Assembly (NCBI GenBank): GCA_029207755.1
Contig: JARCOQ010000016.1
Span: 10,030,501 to 10,094,500, forward strand
DNA: 64,000 nt
Source: Chamaea fasciata
Lineage: Eukaryota > Chordata > Aves > Passeriformes > Sylviidae
Direction of reading: 5' to 3'
In this document: positions 63,575 to 64,000 of the stretch, piece by piece
Position numbering within the stretch: position 1 is the stretch's first letter
Layout: each line of letters starts with the position of its first letter
Notes under the pieces: generated by a model
What the model was told of the DNA's origin: nothing
Databases searched by the model: none
What the model saw: only the letters and a program-made list of their open reading frames with translations
Program-made: the position numbers and the translations under genes

Positions 63575-64000
63575 GATGCAGTTTCGTGTTGGGACTCAGA
63601 TTTTTATTAATTCTTATCTATATTACCATGAGTTCTGCAGTTTTCTAACTGGCTAGGTGCAAAATGGAGTACTTCTCTAACTCTACAAGGCCTTTTCAAG
63701 GACAAATTGTCCAATTAAGAGATGGCAGCTAAATTATTTTTACTTTTAACCCAATAACCAAACACCCGTGGGCCGCAATGCGAATGTTTTCACCCAATCA
63801 CAAAAAACCACCCAAACCCATGAAGAAGAAGGAGAAAAAAGAAGAACTTAGCCAACACCCTAAGTCCTCCATCTTGCTGTATATATATTACTATATTCTA
63901 AACCCTTAAACTCTAAGTTTTGTACCCTGTGACATCACACACTTCTATCCAAACCCCACACCCACAATCCCAGGGCTGTCACTCAATTTTGGGAGCCTTT
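63575..64000. mobile_element. Probable LTR-retroelement sequence at the right edge
   Basis: After a T run (63519-63541) the base composition changes to A/T-rich sequence with AAAATGGAG, CCAATCACAAAAAACC, GAAGAAGAAGGAGAAAA and CATCTTGCTGTATATATATT features. This resembles passerine ERV LTR sequence from general memory only. The element is cut by the window edge. Confidence 0.35.

Overview
This window looks like a piece of bird nuclear genome. The genes are intron-rich with GT/AG splice sites, several CpG-rich promoters are present, CR1-type LINE 3' ends are scattered throughout, and avian-type LTR fragments occur. The gene order (CASKIN1, MLST8, BRICD5, PGP, E4F1, then ZDHHC4, GRID2IP) joins two blocks that, as I recall, lie on human 16p13.3 and 7p22.1 and are neighbours on chicken chromosome 14. 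The species cannot be fixed from sequence alone.

Layout, left to right. The first coding exon of CASKIN1 (minus) sits at the left edge in a CpG island. At 2.85-9.3 kb is a 13-coding-exon GH20 hexosaminidase D-like gene (minus) with an N-terminal membrane anchor. Its upstream exon faces MLST8 (plus, 10.8-15.05 kb) across a heptamer satellite of about 830 bp. MLST8 and BRICD5 (minus, 15.1-18.3 kb) converge, with poly(A) signals about 70 bp apart. PGP (minus, 21.8-23.4 kb) and E4F1 (plus, 23.9-33.2 kb) share a CpG-island bidirectional promoter with five CCAAT boxes. E4F1 converges on ZDHHC4 (minus, 33.3-40.6 kb) at the junction of the two ancestral blocks. From 44.5 kb to the right edge lies the 5' half of GRID2IP (delphilin, plus), with the long-isoform start, the short-isoform alternative first exon (Met-Ser-Cys-Leu-Gly) and one further candidate first exon. 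GRID2IP runs off the window before its FH2 region.

Coding exons were placed by joining GT/AG boundaries so that reading phase closes. MLST8 (326 aa), E4F1 (782 aa), PGP (317 aa), ZDHHC4 (343 aa) and the hexosaminidase (562 aa) all close in phase without internal stops and have sensible family lengths. The genes are not an operon-like system. They cover TOR signalling (MLST8), metabolite repair (PGP), transcription/ubiquitin control (E4F1), S-acylation (ZDHHC4), glycoside hydrolysis (the hexosaminidase) and synaptic scaffolding (CASKIN1, GRID2IP).

The most unusual structures are the G-quadruplex-prone heptamer array between two divergent genes, the alternative delphilin first exons, an antisense retroviral env-like reading frame in a delphilin intron, a duplicated splice-acceptor segment in PGP, and nested LTR/CR1 insertions in E4F1.
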